Assembly (NCBI GenBank): GCA_963757265.1
Contig: CAVWRA010000012.1
Location: forward strand, 310,001-374,000
Direction: 5' to 3'
Origin: CAIVVT01 sp963757265
Lineage (GTDB): Bacteria; Acidobacteriota; Terriglobia; Bryobacterales; Bryobacteraceae
Length of the DNA stretch: 64,000 nucleotides
In this document: piece by piece, positions 1-8,620 of the stretch
Numbering within the stretch: the stretch's first letter is position 1
Layout of the letters: every line of letters starts with the position of its first letter
The notes under the pieces: generated by a model
Database searches by the model: none
What the model saw: only the letters and a program-made list of their open reading frames with translations
Told to the model about the DNA's origin: nothing
Program-made: the position numbers and the translations under genes

Positions 1-2
1 CG

Positions 3-1721
3 CTGGTCTACACGCCTAAGGCCACTGCGCAGGCAGTTCCGATTCTGCTGGAACGCACGCCCTACGGCGCCGGCCCGCGCGGCGAGAACAGCTATCGTTC
101 CTCCCTGGGACCTTGCGCGGCGCTGGCCCGCGCCGGCTACATCTTCGTGTACCAGGACGTGCGGGGCCGCTACCGCAGCGAAGGCACGTTCGTCGAGATG
201 CGGCCGCAGCTCAACGGCCGGCATGGGCCGCGGGATATCGACGAGAGCACCGACACCTACGACAGCATCGATTGGCTGCTCAAGAACATCCCCGGCCACA
301 ACGGCCGCGTGGGCCTGTACGGCACCTCCTACCCCGGCTTCTACGCCGCGGCGGGGCTGCTCGCGGGGCATCCGGCGTTGAAGGCGGTCTCTCCGCAGGC
401 GCCGATGGTCAACCTGTTCCGGGGCGATGACTATGCCCACAACGGCGCGTTCTTCCTGGCCGCCAACTTCGGCTTCTACTGGTTCTTCAACGTGACTAGC
501 GCCGCGCATCCCGACGAGCGAGGGGCGCGCTTCGATTACGGGACCCGCGACGGCTATGCGTTCTATCTGGCCATGGGTCCGCTCTCCAATGCCGAGGAGC
601 GCTACTACCAGCACCGCAATCCGTATTTCAGCGACATGCTGGAGCACACCTCCTACGACGAGTACTGGCGCTCGCGCAGCCTGGAGCCGCACCTGCACGA
701 CATCCAGCCCGCCGTGCTGGACGTGGGCGGATGGTTCGACGCCGAGGATCTGCAGGGGCCGCTGCGGCTGTACCGCGACGCCTCCACGCGCAGCCCCCGC
801 TCGCCGGTCGTCCTGGTGATGGGCCCCTGGATGCATGGCGGCTGGCACGACGAGGGGGTCGACCACCTGGGTGCCGTTCAGTTCGGCCAATTTCCCGCGG
901 AGTACTTTGAAGACTCCATCGAGACGCGGTTCTTTGAGAAGTGGCTGCGCGACGGCGAAGACCCGAAGCTCCCCGCCGCGTGGGTGTTCGAGACCGGCGC
1001 CAACCGCTGGCGTCAATTCGCCGCCTGGCCGCCGCCGGCCGCGCATCGCCGGACCCTTTATTTACGCTCCGGCGGCGCGCTGGCCTTCGATCCGCCCCGC
1101 GAGTCCGCGGGATTCGACGAGTACGTCAGCGACCCCGCCCGGCCGGTCCCGTTCACGTCTTTCATAGCCCTCGGAATGGTCCCGGAGTACATGGTGGACG
1201 ACCAGCGCTTCGCCGCCCGCCGGCCTGACGTTCTGGTTTACCAGACCGCGCCGCTGGACAGCGCCCTCACGCTGGCCGGTCCGCTCGGCGTGCGTCTGCA
1301 GGCCTCCACCTCCGGAACCGACTCGGACTGGGTGGTGAAGCTGATCGACGTCTATCCCGGCGATACGCCCAACCCGTCGCCGAACCCGTCCCGGGTTCAG
1401 ATGGGCGGCTACCAGCAACTGGTGCGCGGCGAGCCCTTCCGCGGCCGCTTCTGGAAGAGCTTCGAGCAGCCCCAGCCGCTGCCTGCCAACCAGTTCGTCG
1501 AGATCGACTACGACATGCCGGACGTCTTCCACACATTCCGGCCGGGCCATCGCATCATGGTCCAGGTGCAGAGCTCCTGGTTCCCGCTGGTGGACCGCAA
1601 TCCGCAGAAGTTCGTCCCCAGCATCCCGTTCGCCAAACCTGAGGATTTCGTGCCCGCCACCGAGCGGATCTCCCGTTCGGCCAACGCCCCCAGCCGGCTG
1701 GAAGTGTTGGTTCTCGAGTAA
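3..1721 (+). CDS. CocE/NonD family serine hydrolase (X-Pro dipeptidyl-peptidase S15 type), 5' end outside window
   Basis: The reading frame is open from base 3, so the N-terminus lies before the window. The family has an alpha/beta-hydrolase domain with a Ser-Asp-His triad followed by a jelly-roll C-terminal domain; members hydrolyse esters, amides or acyl-proline bonds. Visible are the nucleophile elbow GTSYPG (about 321-338), the acid-residue region GGWFDAED (about 724-747) and the histidine region MGPWMHGGW (about 820-846). The remaining ~290 residues fit the beta-rich C-terminal domain. A signal peptide cannot be judged because the start is missing, and the substrate cannot be read from sequence. 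It stops at TAA 1719-1721 and is followed by non-coding DNA. Confidence 0.9.
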   Translation: MVYTPKATAQAVPILLERTPYGAGPRGENSYRSSLGPCAALARAGYIFVYQDVRGRYRSEGTFVEMRPQLNGRHGPRDIDESTDTYDSIDWLLKNIPGHNGRVGLYGTSYPGFYAAAGLLAGHPALKAVSPQAPMVNLFRGDDYAHNGAFFLAANFGFYWFFNVTSAAHPDERGARFDYGTRDGYAFYLAMGPLSNAEERYYQHRNPYFSDMLEHTSYDEYWRSRSLEPHLHDIQPAVLDVGGWFDAEDLQGPLRLYRDASTRSPRSPVVLVMGPWMHGGWHDEGVDHLGAVQFGQFPAEYFEDSIETRFFEKWLRDGEDPKLPAAWVFETGANRWRQFAAWPPPAAHRRTLYLRSGGALAFDPPRESAGFDEYVSDPARPVPFTSFIALGMVPEYMVDDQRFAARRPDVLVYQTAPLDSALTLAGPLGVRLQASTSGTDSDWVVKLIDVYPGDTPNPSPNPSRVQMGGYQQLVRGEPFRGRFWKSFEQPQPLPANQFVEIDYDMPDVFHTFRPGHRIMVQVQSSWFPLVDRNPQKFVPSIPFAKPEDFVPATERISRSANAPSRLEVLVLE

Positions 1722-1769
1722 ATCGGCTGCCGCTGTGCTACTAGCCGCGATCGCGCCACGAGCCGGGAC

Positions 1770-1976
1770 TAACCCGGATGTTTCACCAACCATCGGCTGC
1801 GGCGCGCGATAGGGCCGCATCTACTGCGTTGCGCTGGGCCCAGGGGGCACCCCCCGTCCTCGACGTACTGCCGAGTACGCCTGCGGGCGCCTCCCGCAAG
1901 CGCGCCTTGTGGCATTCCTTGATGTTGGGGCCCTCTCATCGCGCCTCGCTGCGATCGTGGTGCAACATCCGGGCTA
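1770..1976. repeat. Family A inverted-repeat element, copy 1
   Basis: About 207 bp bounded by inverted ends: TAACCCGGATGTTTCACC on the left and GGTGCAACATCCGGGCTA on the right. Two further copies lie at 5070-5276 and 27748-27928. The inverted similarity continues about 45 bp inward, so the single strand can fold into a long imperfect hairpin. No protein is encoded with any support. The stretch 1722-2201 between genes contains this element and nothing else recognised. Confidence 0.85.
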
Positions 1977-2201
1977 AATGGAGCGGCGTCTGATGCCGGG
2001 GCTGCAACGAGCGGCAGATTTGAGTTCCGAACCGATCCCCTGCCAAAGTGAGCAGTATTGAACAGACGCGAAGCCGTCGGCAGCGCATTAATTAGGTGGC
2101 GGTTATCCACAGTGGAAGCCCAGGGTGTACCCTGTGCCACTCGGAGATCCACAATGGAAAGCCCGACCTAAGTTCATCTGGGAGGAACTACTGGAGCCGA
2201 A

Positions 2202-2336
2202 ATGAAGAAAATCGTGCTGTTGTTCTTTGCAGTTATGCTTGTGGCCGCGCCGGCATTCGCCGGCCACCACCGCAGACACCACAGATACCACGAAGGTCAC
2301 TACCGCGGAGATCACGCTCTGATAGTGATCCGGTGA
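2202..2336 (+). CDS. Small secreted His-rich peptide (44 aa)
   Basis: The ATG at 2202 is preceded by GGGAGGAACT at 2179-2188, a fair ribosome binding site. The product starts with MKKIVLLFFAVMLVAAPAFA, a clear Sec signal peptide with an A-F-A cleavage site. The mature ~24 residues are rich in His, Arg and Tyr (HHRRHHRYHEGHYRGDH). That composition would suit metal binding or a basic periplasmic peptide, but no family is recognised. The evidence is the signal peptide plus the RBS. It could be a chance ORF, though a good signal peptide directly after an RBS argues against that. Confidence 0.55.
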   Translation: MKKIVLLFFAVMLVAAPAFAGHHRRHHRYHEGHYRGDHALIVIR

Positions 2337-2522
2337 TCCCCTCCCAAGTTGCCTTCTCGTCAGGCGACATGCGGGTCCCGGGCCGGGTGTTGGCACATGG
2401 GGCAAACTCTTGACCTCAGAGACGCGCTTGAAGCTATGTGTACCCAAGCGACTGCGATATTCGCAGGTTTTGATGGTTTCTCTTCCGCAATTCCCCTTCT
2501 AGCCCCCGGGAGGTGGGCAGAA

Positions 2523-3398
2523 ATGAAGAAATGGCATTGTTTCCTCGCCGGATTGTGCCTTGCACTGGCAGGCTCCCTGGCCGCAGACGCACAAGCTCCG
2601 GCAGTTCCGCCACCCAACATCCTCGACGTCGAGACGATCAACATAAAGCCTTATGAGGATGGAGCCTTCGACCGAATTGCTTCAGAATACCCCGGCTTGT
2701 CGCAGCAACTGAAAGACCCGACGCACGTCCTGGCGATGGAGGCTCTGTCGGGGACGCCTCGAGCGATTTACCTGTCCGGCTTCGATTCGCTGGAGGCGCT
2801 ACAAAAGAACGAGGAATGGCTCCCCGGCGACCCGGAGGCCGATTCTAGGCTGGAGGCGCTGGATGCGCGCCAGGCCGCTCACATCTCCGAGGTCCACCAC
2901 ACCATCTGGGTTTACCGCCCCGACCTCAGCAACAACGTCGCCGCGGCCGACATACCGCACGCCCATTACTGGGATGTGGTCATCTTCCATATGCGCCCCG
3001 GCCACGGCGCAAAGTTCGCGGAAATGACGAAGCTTTATCGCGACGCCAAACTCAAGATCGGGCAGAACATCCCCTGGGCGACTTACAGCGCACTGATGGG
3101 TGTGACCAACACCTACCTTGTCCTGGTACCGATGGCGTCCCTCAAGGATCTGGACGCTGCCCTGGCGCACATGAAGGATTTCGGCGCTGCGCTGGGCGAC
3201 GACGGAATGGCTCAGATGAGCAAACTCGAGGAGCAGGGCGTGGCCAGCATCGAGGAAAACCTGTGGATGGTGAATCCGGAATGGAGCTACGTCGAGAAAT
3301 CCTGGATCGAGGCCGATCCGCAATACTGGGCGCCGCCTGAGCCCCAGCCGAAAAAGCGGGCACCAAAACCCGCCGCCGCAGCGCCGCCCGCGCACTAA
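2523..3398 (+). CDS. Secreted protein of unknown function (291 aa)
   Basis: The start chosen is ATG 2523 because GGGAGGTGGGC precedes it and the product then begins with a Sec signal peptide (MKKWHCFLAGLCLALAGSLA, cleavage near A-D-A-Q). An in-frame earlier start at 2349 would add 58 residues with no signal character. The mature part is mixed alpha/beta, repeatedly naming residues such as VETINIKPYEDGAFDRIASE near the N-terminus, and ends in a Pro/Ala/Lys-rich tail (about the last 20 residues). Two similar-looking halves with WVYRPDLS and HYWDVVIFHMRPG suggest a dimeric alpha-beta-barrel-like fold, which is only a guess. It is followed by a hairpin terminator at 3416-3449. Confidence 0.75.
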   Translation: MKKWHCFLAGLCLALAGSLAADAQAPAVPPPNILDVETINIKPYEDGAFDRIASEYPGLSQQLKDPTHVLAMEALSGTPRAIYLSGFDSLEALQKNEEWLPGDPEADSRLEALDARQAAHISEVHHTIWVYRPDLSNNVAAADIPHAHYWDVVIFHMRPGHGAKFAEMTKLYRDAKLKIGQNIPWATYSALMGVTNTYLVLVPMASLKDLDAALAHMKDFGAALGDDGMAQMSKLEEQGVASIEENLWMVNPEWSYVEKSWIEADPQYWAPPEPQPKKRAPKPAAAAPPAH

Positions 3399-3415
3399 AC
3401 AAGTCTGATCGGAAC

Positions 3416-3449
3416 ACGAAGGACGTCGTCACTCGAGGACGTCCTTCGT
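3416..3449 (+). terminator. Hairpin terminator after the secreted protein gene
   Basis: A perfect 12 bp stem, ACGAAGGACGTC (3416-3427) pairing with GACGTCCTTCGT (3438-3449), with a 10 nt loop and followed by ATTTGC. The T-tract is weak, but the position 18 nt after the stop codon fits. Confidence 0.6.
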
Positions 3450-3476
3450 ATTTGCAATCACACAAGTGATTCGACA

Positions 3477-3767
3477 TGGAAAGGGGAGGTCCTGCGGGCC
3501 TGTCCCCGTTCTGCCTTTCATCGAATCGTACCCAAAGTATTTTGCCGGCGTTACGCTCGCACAGGAACCGCTCGGATCCGTCACCACAGTGACTTGGTGC
3601 AGCGCGTCGTAAGCATTACAGGCGACGTTGCCCACCGTGTCGCTCCGCTTCACCCGGTCACCGTTGGAAGTGCCGCAGGTGGAGCCGGTGTCAAACGCAT
3701 ACGAGCAGGCAGAGCCGCTGGTTTCCGGATTTGGCTCCGGGGTCATCCGACTCCGGTCGATGGGCAT
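3477..3767 (-). pseudogene. RHS-repeat protein remnant
   Basis: The minus-strand translation contains GNVACNAYDALHQVTVVTDP followed by ASVTPAKYFGYDS, and before it TCGTSNGDRVKR. This is the typical RHS/YD-repeat pattern (GN..xYDALhRvt.vtYPSG). Full RHS proteins run to well over a thousand residues; here fewer than 100 residues remain, with no secretion signal, neighbouring repeats or toxin tip. The sequence after the YD match (towards 3477) no longer looks like RHS. It is best read as a decayed fragment of a once larger polymorphic-toxin or wall-associated gene. Confidence 0.65.
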
Positions 3768-3837
3768 GATCCCCAGATCATGCGGTGCCCACGCGTTCCA
3801 GGCCCGTTCGGGGACGGCGCCGGCCGCCGTTGTCGCT

Positions 3838-4284
3838 TCAATAGCCGCGGATCAGGGAGCGTTGCGACGTGGCCTTGCGCAGAGTCGAATCGTCGTTGCT
3901 CCACCAGCGGCCATTGTCCATCCAGCCGGCGCGTTTGCGCTTGTAATCAGGGTCGCGCGCCGGGTTGACGGTATACAGGATCAGATCGGCCGGCCCGCCG
4001 GTCTTCAGCGGCTGTTCGAGGCTCGAGGGGAAGACGAACTTGCCGCGGCCGTCGATTTGCTGCGCGTTGCGCGGAATGGCGACCTCGGAGGCCGGCCCCA
4101 TGGCCGTGATCTTGCCGTCATCCACCACCACCGTCGCGTTCTCGATGGGCGGCTGTACCTCGCCATCGATCAGCGTCGCCCCGGTGATCGCGTAGACCAG
4201 GCGCTGGTGATACAGCCGGTCGCAGCCGGCCAGGCTCAACAGCAGCACCGCCAGCGCGCCGGCGCGATTTATCGTCCTTCGCAC
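3838..4284 (-). CDS. Small lipoprotein with amidohydrolase-like composite beta domain (148 aa)
   Basis: A GTG start at 4284 overlaps the end of the upstream HAD gene by 16 bp and gives a lipoprotein signal with lipobox LAGC (residues ~18-21). The mature part has TLIDGEVQPPIENATVVVDDG and ITAMGPASEVAIP, which match the N-terminal beta domain of imidazolonepropionase-type amidohydrolases. It then passes within about 20 residues to PADLILYTVNPARD, which resembles their C-terminal beta strand. The whole metal-binding TIM barrel (HxH, Lys, Asp) is absent. It looks like an amidohydrolase reduced to its beta sandwich, probably not an enzyme. An annotation that starts at 4980 would wrongly fuse it to a shadow frame of the HAD gene. 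Confidence 0.6.
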   Translation of the reverse strand: MRRTINRAGALAVLLLSLAGCDRLYHQRLVYAITGATLIDGEVQPPIENATVVVDDGKITAMGPASEVAIPRNAQQIDGRGKFVFPSSLEQPLKTGGPADLILYTVNPARDPDYKRKRAGWMDNGRWWSNDDSTLRKATSQRSLIRGY

Positions 4285-4976
4285 AGCAGCGCCTCCAGAT
4301 CGAGCCCGCGGAGGTCCTCGAGCAGAATGTCGGGGGCGTGCGGGCGCAACTCCTCCAATGGTACGACGCCCGTGGCCACGGCCACGCTGAGCATGCCGTT
4401 GGCGCGCGCCGCGGCGATGTCGTTGGGATGGTCGCCGATCAGCGCCACGCGCGCGCCGGCGCGAACCAATCCCCGCCGCCGCGCCTCGGCCCAGGCCCGC
4501 CCGGCGAGCTCGGCGCGCGTGCAGCCCTGCTCGGAGAAGGCGCCCACCCGGAAGTAGCCACGCAGTCCCGCGCGCTCCATCTTGCGCCATCCGATTCGGC
4601 TGAGGTTGCCGGTCACCAGTCCAGCCGGCACGCCGCCGCGGCGCAGAGTCCGGAGCAGCCGCCGCACGCCCGGACAGACCCGCGCCCGCAGATCGGGGCA
4701 GGTTTTGAGGTACAGCCGCTGCGCCTCGCGCACAATCGCGGCCATCTGGCCCTGCATCACGCGCCGCGACGCGCCCGCCGCGGTGAGCATCGCGCGCAGA
4801 ATGTCGCGATCGAGCATCCCCTGCACGGGGATGCCCTCCGTCGTGGCTCGCAGTCCCGTTACGCGCAGCAGCGCGCCCTCCAGCGCGGCGCGATGCTGCG
4901 GCCCGGCGCGGCGGATCAGCGTGCCGTCGATATCGAACAGGATCAGCACCGTGCCAGGCGGGACCAGGGCGTCCAT
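4269..4976 (-). CDS. HAD-superfamily phosphatase, phosphoglycolate-phosphatase-like (235 aa)
   Basis: All HAD motifs are visible. Motif I is FDIDGTL (residues ~14-20), with nucleophile Asp and acid/base Asp. Motif II is LVTGN (~119), followed by a Lys region in motif III. Motif IV is IGDHPNDIAAA (~179), supplying the Mg-binding acids. The helical cap between motifs I and II is of the type seen in phosphoglycolate phosphatase and beta-phosphoglucomutase. Length and layout are normal. The substrate is not deducible: phosphoglycolate or another small phosphoester are both possible. It overlaps the following lipoprotein gene, so they are probably co-transcribed. Confidence 0.9.
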   Translation of the reverse strand: MDALVPPGTVLILFDIDGTLIRRAGPQHRAALEGALLRVTGLRATTEGIPVQGMLDRDILRAMLTAAGASRRVMQGQMAAIVREAQRLYLKTCPDLRARVCPGVRRLLRTLRRGGVPAGLVTGNLSRIGWRKMERAGLRGYFRVGAFSEQGCTRAELAGRAWAEARRRGLVRAGARVALIGDHPNDIAAARANGMLSVAVATGVVPLEELRPHAPDILLEDLRGLDLEALLCEGR

Positions 4977-5069
4977 TCATCGCTCATCATAAGCCGTCCG
5001 TGGCCCGGCACGGCACAGTCTCTGTCTCAATGTCGTTTGGAACGCATTCCGCACCCTGGCCGAGCGTCG

Positions 5070-5276
5070 AGCCCGGACGTTTCACCAACAATCGGCTGCG
5101 GCGCCCGATAGGGCCGCAGCTACTTCGTTGCCCTGGGCCCAGGGGGCGCCCCCCGTCCTCGACGTAGCGGCCAAGTACGCCTGCGGGCGGCTCCCGCGAG
5201 CGCGCCTTGTGGCATTGCTTGATGTTGGGACCCTCTCATCGCGCCTCGCTACGATCGTGGTGCAACATCCGGGCTA
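5070..5276. repeat. Family A inverted-repeat element, copy 2
   Basis: Ends GAGCCCGGACGTTTCACC and GGTGCAACATCCGGGCTA. The internal sequence is colinear with copy 1 (for example the shared word GTACGCCTGCGGGCG). It ends 15 nt before the start codon of the next gene at 5292, so it forms that gene's upstream region. Confidence 0.85.
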
Positions 5277-5291
5277 GACTGGAATTACACG

Positions 5292-5789
5292 ATGCAGCTC
5301 ATCCAGGCCGGGAAGCACCAGTATGTGGCCCTCGAGTTCGACCAGGATCTCCTGCGCCAGGGGGCGCACGAGAGCGGTTTCGAGATCGAAATCGACGACC
5401 AGCCGCGGGTGCTCAATGTGCTGCTGAAGGCGCCCGACCGCGAGGGTCCGCTGCTGGTGTTCGACGCCGCCGACACGGCCAACACCGGCTGGTTCTCGCG
5501 CTGCACCTTCTACATCGATGGCCGCACCGGCGCCGTTCTTCAGACACCCTTTTTCGTGGCCAACCGCTTTGATCCGCCCGGCCGGCTCAACCCCAAGGCG
5601 CTGTCGATCCAACTGTTGAAGGAACTCCCGGCTCATTTCCGCCTGCCGGGCCGCCAGCCGGTGGCGGAAAAGACAATCTACGCCGTGTTCTTCAACTTCC
5701 TCACGGCGCTACAGAAGGTCGGCGTCGGGCTGTGCGGGCCCGGTGCGGTGCGGCCGCTGGCCGGGCGCGTGGACGCTCCGGTGCGCTGA
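5292..5789 (+). CDS. Hypothetical protein (165 aa)
   Basis: The start is ATG 5292; the region before it (CTGGAATTACACG) has only a weak RBS. No signal peptide or membrane segment is visible. The N-terminal ~110 residues alternate charged and hydrophobic residues (VALEFDQDLL, FEIEIDDQPRVLNVLLKAP) like a small beta-rich domain. The C-terminal part contains AVFFNFLTALQKVGVGLCGP. Family A copy 2 lies immediately upstream and a MITE follows at 5815. No family is recognised. Confidence 0.6.
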   Translation: MQLIQAGKHQYVALEFDQDLLRQGAHESGFEIEIDDQPRVLNVLLKAPDREGPLLVFDAADTANTGWFSRCTFYIDGRTGAVLQTPFFVANRFDPPGRLNPKALSIQLLKELPAHFRLPGRQPVAEKTIYAVFFNFLTALQKVGVGLCGPGAVRPLAGRVDAPVR

Positions 5790-5814
5790 GGGTAGGGCGG
5801 TCAAGAGCGCGCTT

Positions 5815-5950
5815 AGCAGGTTGCTGAAAAAGCCGATTGGCCGACTCCCTTACGGTCGCGGCTCTGAAACGTGGTCATTCATTCGCAATGGGTTGCCGGA
5901 CCACGCGAATGTGGCGACGGCTCGCAGAATGCCTTTATCAGCAGCCTGTC
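5815..5950. mobile_element. MITE-like element, family D copy 1
   Basis: 136 bp with inverted ends: AGCAGGTTGCTGAAAAAGCC at 5815-5834 and GCCTTTATCAGCAGCCTGTC at 5931-5950. The interior carries GACTCCCTTACGGTCGCGGC, a core word that recurs in elements near 19.2, 41.8 and 51.1 kb. The right end overlaps the stop codon of the phosphomannomutase gene (TGA, minus strand, 5951-5949). There is no transposase inside, so it would depend on one elsewhere. Confidence 0.7.
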
Positions 5951-7304
5951 AAGCCGCCGCGACGGCCTTGGCGACCACGGCTTCGACCTCCTGGCGATAG
6001 GCGTCGCGCAGCTGCGGCGTGGTGGCCTCGAACCGCAGCACCAGCACGGGCTGGGTATTCGACGCGCGCACCAGGCCCCAGCCGTGCGGGAACAGCATGC
6101 GCACGCCGTCCACGTCAATCACTTCCTGGCGCGACTGGAAGTACGCCTTCACGCGTTCCACCACTGCGAACTTCTTGTCGTCGGGGCAGTCAACGCGCAG
6201 CTCCGGCGTCGCGAAGAGCTGGGGCAGCATCTCGGTCTGCGCCGAGAGCGGACGGCCGCTGGCGGCGACGATCTCGATCAGCCGGCAGGCCGCGTAGAGC
6301 GCGTCGTCGTAGCCGTAGTAGCGGTCGGCGAAGAACAAGTGGCCCGACATCTCGCCGGCCAGCGCGGCGTGCAGTTCCTTCATCTTTGCTTTGATCAGCG
6401 AGTGGCCGGTCTTGTACATCACCGCGTTGCCGCCCAGGCGGCGCAGCTCGTCGTACATCACCTGGGAGCACTTGACCTCGCCGATGAAGGTCGCGCCGGG
6501 GTGGCGCGTGAGGATCTCGCGGCCGAAGATCAGCAGCAGCGTGTCGCCCCAGATGACGTTGCCGTGCTCGTCCACCGCGCCCAGCCGGTCGCCGTCGCCG
6601 TCGAAGGCCAGCCCCAGCTCGGCGCCCGTCGCGGCCACTGCGCGCTGGAGGGCTTCGAGGTTCGGCTCGAGGGTCGGATCAGGATGATGGTTGGGGAAGC
6701 GGCCGTCGGGTTCGAAGAAGAGCTCGACGGACTCGACGTTGAGCAGCGGCAGGAGCTTGCGCAGAGCCGGTCCGGCCACGCCGTTGCCGGTGTCGAAGAC
6801 CGCCTTGACACGCCGCGGGTAGGCGAATTGCGCCGCGATCTCGGCGACGTACGGGGTGAGCGCGTCGAACTCGGCGTAGCTGCCCGCACCGCTTTCGAAA
6901 TCGTTCTGGCGAATGATCCGCGCGACCTCCTGAATCTCGGCGCCGTAGATGGTCCCGGCGCCGAGCACGGTCTTAAAGCCATTGTACTCGGGCGGATTGT
7001 GGCTGCCGGTGATCATCACGCCACCGTCGGCAGCGAGGTGCTGGACAGAGTAATAAAGCAGCGGGGTCGGCGCGGCGCCGATCGAGGTCACATCGCACCC
7101 GGCAGCGCGCAGCCCGTGCACGAGGGACTCATGGAGTCGCGGCGAACTGAGGCGCACATCGCGCCCGACGTTGAGGCGCGGGCCTTTATGCCGGCGCAGG
7201 AATGTCCCGAGCCCGCGCCCCAGTTGCTCGACGCCCGCCGCGGGTAGTTCGAGGTCGGCCAAGCCGCGGATGTCGTATTCGCGAAAGATAGAGGGCTGCA
7301 GCAT
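5949..7304 (-). CDS. Phosphomannomutase/phosphoglucomutase (451 aa)
   Basis: This enzyme interconverts hexose 1- and 6-phosphates, feeding GDP-mannose or UDP-glucose synthesis for polysaccharide and cell-envelope sugars. All four domain signatures are present: the N-terminal FREYDIRG, the catalytic phosphoserine loop ITGSHNPPEYNG, the Mg loop FDGDGDRLGAVD, the sugar-specificity loop GEMSGHLFF, and the C-terminal phosphate loop RASNTQPVLVLRFE. The start is ATG 7304; the longer in-frame extension to 7538 lacks family similarity. The length is typical of the AlgC/ManB type (about 450-460). Phosphomannomutase and phosphoglucomutase activity cannot be separated from sequence. The stop codon lies in the end of a MITE. 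Confidence 0.95.
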   Translation of the reverse strand: MLQPSIFREYDIRGLADLELPAAGVEQLGRGLGTFLRRHKGPRLNVGRDVRLSSPRLHESLVHGLRAAGCDVTSIGAAPTPLLYYSVQHLAADGGVMITGSHNPPEYNGFKTVLGAGTIYGAEIQEVARIIRQNDFESGAGSYAEFDALTPYVAEIAAQFAYPRRVKAVFDTGNGVAGPALRKLLPLLNVESVELFFEPDGRFPNHHPDPTLEPNLEALQRAVAATGAELGLAFDGDGDRLGAVDEHGNVIWGDTLLLIFGREILTRHPGATFIGEVKCSQVMYDELRRLGGNAVMYKTGHSLIKAKMKELHAALAGEMSGHLFFADRYYGYDDALYAACRLIEIVAASGRPLSAQTEMLPQLFATPELRVDCPDDKKFAVVERVKAYFQSRQEVIDVDGVRMLFPHGWGLVRASNTQPVLVLRFEATTPQLRDAYRQEVEAVVAKAVAAA

Positions 7305-7742
7305 AGAGAGAGTACGAGATTCGATTCTTCCATGATGCCGCAGGCAAGGGCCTGGCGAGGCGGGCGACTGAGCGTCAGCGATGGGAAAGGGCGGGACAAA
7401 GTGCAACCCATGTGGCCAGCAAACTCTGTTTGCGATATACCGGATCGGACAGGCGGCCAGCTTCAGGCTTGCAGTACCAGTGCCTCCCGGGAGATCTCCG
7501 CAGACGCCATCTGACACATCCAACCCATTCAAAATCAATTACTTTATCGCAGTCAGGCCAATCATCGCCAGAGCTGCGAAAGCGCGGTTCGCGGTGGACG
7601 GGCGCTATGTGGGGTGTACTGGGGGGCTGGTACCGCGACGGATTTTGTGTTCCGCAGATTATGCCTTTTCTGCTATTTCGCGCTGAATATGCAGGCATTA
7701 CTATGCAGGGGTAGCCAGTTCTCCCCCGGGAGGAAAACACAC
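7305..7742. other. Intergenic region without recognised gene
   Basis: 438 bp between the divergently transcribed phosphomannomutase gene and the next plus-strand gene. Several short open frames run through it, but none has an RBS plus a recognisable product. Part of it (about 7512-7560) is less GC-rich and probably contains promoters for one or both neighbours. I see no clear inverted repeat or RNA signature. Confidence 0.5.
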
Positions 7743-8465
7743 GTGCGTGGCGCTGAATTCTATAGTGTGGTGAATTTCAGCCTGGTCCTAGGAGCAATTC
7801 TGGGGAGCCTTTTTTCCATCTGCTTGCAGAGCATCTGGAACAGGCTGTCGCCTGCCGAGCCGGCCCTGCGGGCCTGCCGGGGGCTGCGGGCGAAGCTCAC
7901 CAGGCTGCAGCAGACCCTCAGTTCCGGGACGTCTGGCATCCGCTCCACGGCCCGGAGGGAGACCACGGTCAAAGTGGCCGGCACGGCGTCCCGCGGCTTG
8001 GAGGCGTTGTGGGCCGTGGTCACCGATGAACCGGTGGCGTCGGTGAAGGATGCCCCCAACCTGGAAGCGTGGCGGCGCATCGACAAGCCGGCGTTCCAAT
8101 CCATCAGCATGGCCCGCCGCCAACGGAGTTCGGAGACGGGATTGGTCGTGCTGGCGAGTCATCGCGCCGAGGCGACGGAGGGCCCGAGGGCATTCAATGT
8201 GCGAATGGCCGAAGAGATCGTCCGGCGGCACTTTGGCGTGTCCCTGAGTCCCAAGCCGGACGGCGCGGGGAGTCCGATACCATTGCCGTTGCGCCAGGAT
8301 AGGCCCGACGTTGAGACCGGAGAGGACCGGGGGTTGGCTTGGGATCTTCGACTTGTTCATGGAATGTTGCGGCATGCCCACCATTCATCCAATCACAGGC
8401 CGATCGCCCGGCCAGCGAGCTCCGGCGCGGCCGTGCATTTAGATTCCCGGTATCGCTGGGCATAG
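7743..8465 (+). CDS. Hypothetical membrane-anchored protein (240 aa)
   Basis: The GTG start at 7743 follows CCCGGGAGGAAAACACAC, a strong RBS at suitable distance. Residues ~8-27 (VVNFSLVLGAILGSLFSICL) form one N-terminal membrane segment or uncleaved anchor. The rest is basic and polar with no family I recognise; the region around RAFNVRMAEEIVRRHFGVSL is predicted to be helical. An upstream in-frame start at 7614 would add unlike sequence. The C-terminal quarter is low in hydrophobics, which leaves some doubt about the frame. Confidence 0.5.
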   Translation: MRGAEFYSVVNFSLVLGAILGSLFSICLQSIWNRLSPAEPALRACRGLRAKLTRLQQTLSSGTSGIRSTARRETTVKVAGTASRGLEALWAVVTDEPVASVKDAPNLEAWRRIDKPAFQSISMARRQRSSETGLVVLASHRAEATEGPRAFNVRMAEEIVRRHFGVSLSPKPDGAGSPIPLPLRQDRPDVETGEDRGLAWDLRLVHGMLRHAHHSSNHRPIARPASSGAAVHLDSRYRWA

Positions 8466-8620
8466 GCCTGGGTTGACGCGCTTTGCGCAGGGCTTGGCGC
8501 GGCACGTGGAATTCCTGGCCTAACAGCAGACACGCGACCCGGAAAAGGGGCAAGGATGTTCCCTTTCCCTTCTCCGAGGCTTGCGGCGGGTGTGCCGGGG
8601 CGACTGGCTAGTCTGGACTC

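Noticed and set aside
4284..4980. A single 380-codon minus-strand protein from 4980 to 3838
   Set aside because: The first two thirds are a shadow of the HAD phosphatase gene. Only the part from GTG 4284 has a lipobox and family similarity.
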